The position numbers and the translations under genes are program-made. The notes beneath the pieces were generated by a model that had not been told where the DNA came from, made no database searches, and saw only the letters and a list, made by a program, of their open reading frames with translations. This document shows, in pieces, positions 13,949-15,701 of a DNA stretch of 15,701 nucleotides (position 1 is the stretch's first letter; each line of letters begins with the position of its first letter). Source of the DNA: an uncultured Prevotella sp. GTDB lineage: Bacteria > Bacteroidota > Bacteroidia > Bacteroidales > Bacteroidaceae. The stretch covers positions 1 to 15,701 of the forward strand of contig URUK01000048.1 in NCBI GenBank assembly GCA_900551055.1, read 5' to 3'.

Positions 13949-14962
13949 ATGAAAAAACTTTTTACTCTCATGGCCGCAGCCGTGATGGCTATGGCCGCAA
14001 ACGCAAAAGATTATGAAGGTACTTTCAACCTTACAATCTCTGGTGCGGAGCAAGATCCGATACAGTCGTCCGTGACAGTTGACCCTGTAGAGGCTTCAAG
14101 TGACACGCCGTCTTATAACATAGTACTTAACAATTTCCAAGTCATGGGGCTTACATTTGAGAAGATAACGTTGTCAAATGTGGCAGCTGATGAAACGACA
14201 GGAAGCGGATATACTTTCTTCAAAGAAGGAACATATACGGCACAGATAACAAACAGCCCGATACCTTTTATTAAAAGCTTGGACATAACAATTGAAGACG
14301 GTAGCTGTGTAGACGAAGCATACAGCGATTTGTACCTCAAAATCAACATGAATGTCGATCTTGTCGTTTCTCAAATTCCAGTGACCGGCGTATTTGGAAA
14401 CGACCCGTTTGCCATCACCAAATATACAGACAAGATGAATGTCAAGCAGGGTGACAACCTTGTTGCTGAAGGAATTGAAGCTACAATAGAAATGCAGAGG
14501 AATAAAGACGACGGAAAATACACGTTATCATTGAAGAACTTTATGCTTGGAACTGCTGGTATTGGTAACATAACAATAAATGGTGGCGTTGTAGCTGATG
14601 ATGGAAACGGAATTAAAAGAATTGCCGCTTGGGGACAACCTATAACAATAACTCCAGGTGACATCGAGGGTGTAAATTGGGATTTAGGTGAAAAATTAAA
14701 CGGATACAACCTCTTTGCAGATCTAAATGGTGAAATAGAGAATGGAAAGCTTAATGCCACTATAGACATAAATCAATTAAAAATACAAGTAATATTTGGC
14801 GAGAAATACATCACTTCAGGCATCGACAGTCCCACAACAGCTGTCGAGAATGGCACAGAAGCCATCTACGACCTTGGCGGACGCAAGCTGAACGAGATGC
14901 AGAATGGCATCAACATCGTGCGCAAGGCCGACGGAACAACCGTCAAGGTGCTGAAGAAATAA
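13949..14962 (+). CDS. Secreted protein with two calycin-like domains and a type 9-like C-terminal tail
   Basis: A 337-aa protein. The signal peptide MKKLFTLMAAAVMAMAANA has a likely cleavage after Ala19. Two beta-rich modules follow (about 21-155, opening YEGTFNLTISG; and about 160-295, opening YTDKMNVKQGD with LNNF/LKNFMLG-type strands), as in Bacteroidetes calycin-like (lipocalin-fold) proteins. The last ~35 residues (AIYDLGGRKLNEMQNGINIV, ending VKVLKK) resemble the type A C-terminal sorting signal of the type 9 secretion system (xYDxxGRxV...GIYIV...xKVLVK). It follows the barrel gene by 24 nt and precedes an intrinsic terminator, so it is the last gene of the operon. The interior is much more AT-rich than the neighbours (37% G+C at 14461-14520 and 33% at 14641-14700, against 63% at 13741-13800), while the C-terminal tail region returns to 57% (14821-14880). 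Confidence 0.82.
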   Translation: MKKLFTLMAAAVMAMAANAKDYEGTFNLTISGAEQDPIQSSVTVDPVEASSDTPSYNIVLNNFQVMGLTFEKITLSNVAADETTGSGYTFFKEGTYTAQITNSPIPFIKSLDITIEDGSCVDEAYSDLYLKINMNVDLVVSQIPVTGVFGNDPFAITKYTDKMNVKQGDNLVAEGIEATIEMQRNKDDGKYTLSLKNFMLGTAGIGNITINGGVVADDGNGIKRIAAWGQPITITPGDIEGVNWDLGEKLNGYNLFADLNGEIENGKLNATIDINQLKIQVIFGEKYITSGIDSPTTAVENGTEAIYDLGGRKLNEMQNGINIVRKADGTTVKVLKK

Positions 14963-14989
14963 CCGTAACGAACAACCGGTGAATAAAAT

Positions 14990-15028
14990 AAAAATCCCGT
15001 ATGCCACAGTGGCATACGGGATTTTTTT
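14990..15028 (+). terminator. Intrinsic terminator of the PCMD operon
   Basis: ATCCCGTATGCCA (14994-15006) pairs perfectly with 15010-15022 around loop CAG. Flanking A and T runs extend the stem to about 17 bp, and seven T residues follow (15022-15028). It sits 27 nt past the calycin-like gene. The A-run on the other side would make it bidirectional. Confidence 0.93.
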
Positions 15029-15110
15029 GCTTATTTGCTTTACGGATGGAAGTTCGTTAGGCATTATCGTGAATGCCATTATGCTTGATATAAGCATACG
15101 GTATTGATCT

Positions 15111-15248
15111 CAAGCGAGGCGCTCGGTAATCGTCATGCCGCACGCCGATGCGGCATCCAGTGTTTGCAATTGACATAATTCAACGTATTTGCTGTTTTCT
15201 GGATGCCGCATCGGCGTGCGGCATGACGATTACCGAGCACCTCGCTTG
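15111..15248. repeat. 50-bp inverted repeat with 38-nt loop
   Basis: The left arm 15111-15160 and right arm 15199-15248 are complementary at 49 of 50 positions. Each arm contains a small internal palindrome (ATGCCGCA-CGCCGA-TGCGGCAT). The loop is AT-rich and has no open frame. It fits a non-coding, MITE-like or structural element; I see no terminal target-site duplication. The stretch before it (15031-15110) holds only two small hairpins (15060-15077 and 15081-15097) and no gene. Confidence 0.92.
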
Positions 15249-15307
15249 TGTAGAACATTATAATAATACATTTTCATAAGCCATATATCCGAGCCGTGAA
15301 CGAAACC

Positions 15308-15701
15308 GAATATAGAATGCGGCGCAGCAAAGCAAACTTAAAAAACTTCGTTTTGGGCTTACCGTAGCACTCGCCTTTAATTATATTTGCTGCGCGAATA
15401 TAGGATGCGGCGCGGCAAAGCAAACTTAAAAAACTTCGTTTTTAGGCTTACCGTAGCACTCGCCTTTAACTATATTTGCTTCGCGAATATAGGATGCGGC
15501 TCGGCAAAGCAAACTTAAAAAACTTCGTTTTAGGCTTACCGTAGCACTCGCCTTTAATTATATTTGCTTCGCGAATATAGGATGCGGCTCGGCAAAGCAA
15601 ACTTAAAAAACTTCGTTTTAGGCTTACCGTAGCACTCGCCTTTAATTATATTTGCTTCGCGAATATAGGATGCGGCTCGGCAAAGCAAACTTAAAAAACT
15701 T
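15308..15701. repeat. 88-bp tandem repeat array, running off the window edge
   Basis: Units begin at 15308, 15396, 15485, 15573 and 15661 (periods 88, 89, 88, 88); the fifth is cut at the window end. The third and fourth units are identical. The first, at the array edge, differs most, and the second has one extra T. Each unit carries GAATATAGGATGCGG, AAACTTAAAAAACTTCG, GCTTACCGTAGCACTCGCC and TATATTTGCTTCGC. At junctions, ATATTTGC-TTC-GCGAATAT is a near-perfect hairpin. The length is not a multiple of three and no gene is visible, so the array is non-coding on what can be seen. Confidence 0.95.

Noticed and set aside
14816..15097. A 93-aa minus-strand frame across the end of the calycin-like gene and the terminator.
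   Set aside because: It crosses a strong bidirectional terminator hairpin, overlaps the conserved tail of the calycin-like gene and has no promoter.
15111..15248. An insertion sequence bounded by the 50-bp inverted repeat.
   Set aside because: Only 38 nt lie between the arms, with no transposase frame, and no target duplication is visible.
15308..15701. A CRISPR array as explanation of the 88-bp repeats.
   Set aside because: The whole unit is repeated without variable spacers, units are much longer than CRISPR repeats, and no cas gene is in the window.

Overview
The window looks like chromosome of a Bacteroidales bacterium, most likely Prevotellaceae. Most genes are preceded by the Bacteroidetes-type -7 box TAnnTTTG (TACCTTTG, TATCTTTG or TACTTTTG), some with a TTG/TTTG at about -33, and none by a strong Shine-Dalgarno. 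The gene content (DKNYY-type repeat protein, DUF4369/thioredoxin-like lipoprotein, PCMD lipoprotein, calycin-like protein, WbqC, a paired LepB, a long LepB with a large insert) is typical of that group. Genus and species cannot be fixed from the window alone.

Layout. 1-3466 is all minus strand: crcB/fluC (3080-3466) then a DUF4369/thioredoxin-fold lipoprotein (1878-3050) in one apparent operon, followed by a bile-acid:sodium-symporter family transporter (700-1659) and a secreted DKNYY-like repeat protein (76-654). pnp (3582-5900, minus) ends at a strong hairpin and diverges from a small membrane-anchored coiled-coil protein (6225-6737, plus). An 82-aa acidic-tailed protein (6949-7197, minus) follows. 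Then comes a minus-strand cluster reading dapB (10587-11342), lepB (8987-10414), a catalytically degenerate signal-peptidase paralog (8104-8820) and wbqC (7321-7974). On the plus strand, 12000-14962 is a three-gene cell-envelope operon: PCMD lipoprotein, outer-membrane beta-barrel protein, and a secreted calycin-like protein with a type 9-like C-terminal tail. It ends at a clear intrinsic terminator.

Non-coding structure is the most unusual part. The gaps carry several unrelated repeat families: (i) six copies of a C-rich/G-rich hairpin whose G-rich half is a canonical G-quadruplex motif (8073-11834); (ii) three copies of an AAAAGGCC-based palindromic element (about 1778, 6805 and 11697); (iii) short-period tandem repeats with periods of about 8, 9 and 22 nt in the dapB-lepB-wbqC cluster and upstream of it; (iv) a 50-bp inverted repeat (15111-15248); and (v) an 88-bp tandem array running off the right edge (15308-15701). 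One G4/hairpin copy has become coding sequence, giving the signal-peptidase paralog a 34-residue repeat-derived tail.

Functionally, the window mixes housekeeping genes (RNA decay, lysine/peptidoglycan precursor synthesis, signal-peptide cleavage, fluoride export) with envelope and surface genes. The two most notable proteins are enzyme homologues that lack catalytic residues: the LepB paralog and the thioredoxin-fold lipoprotein.
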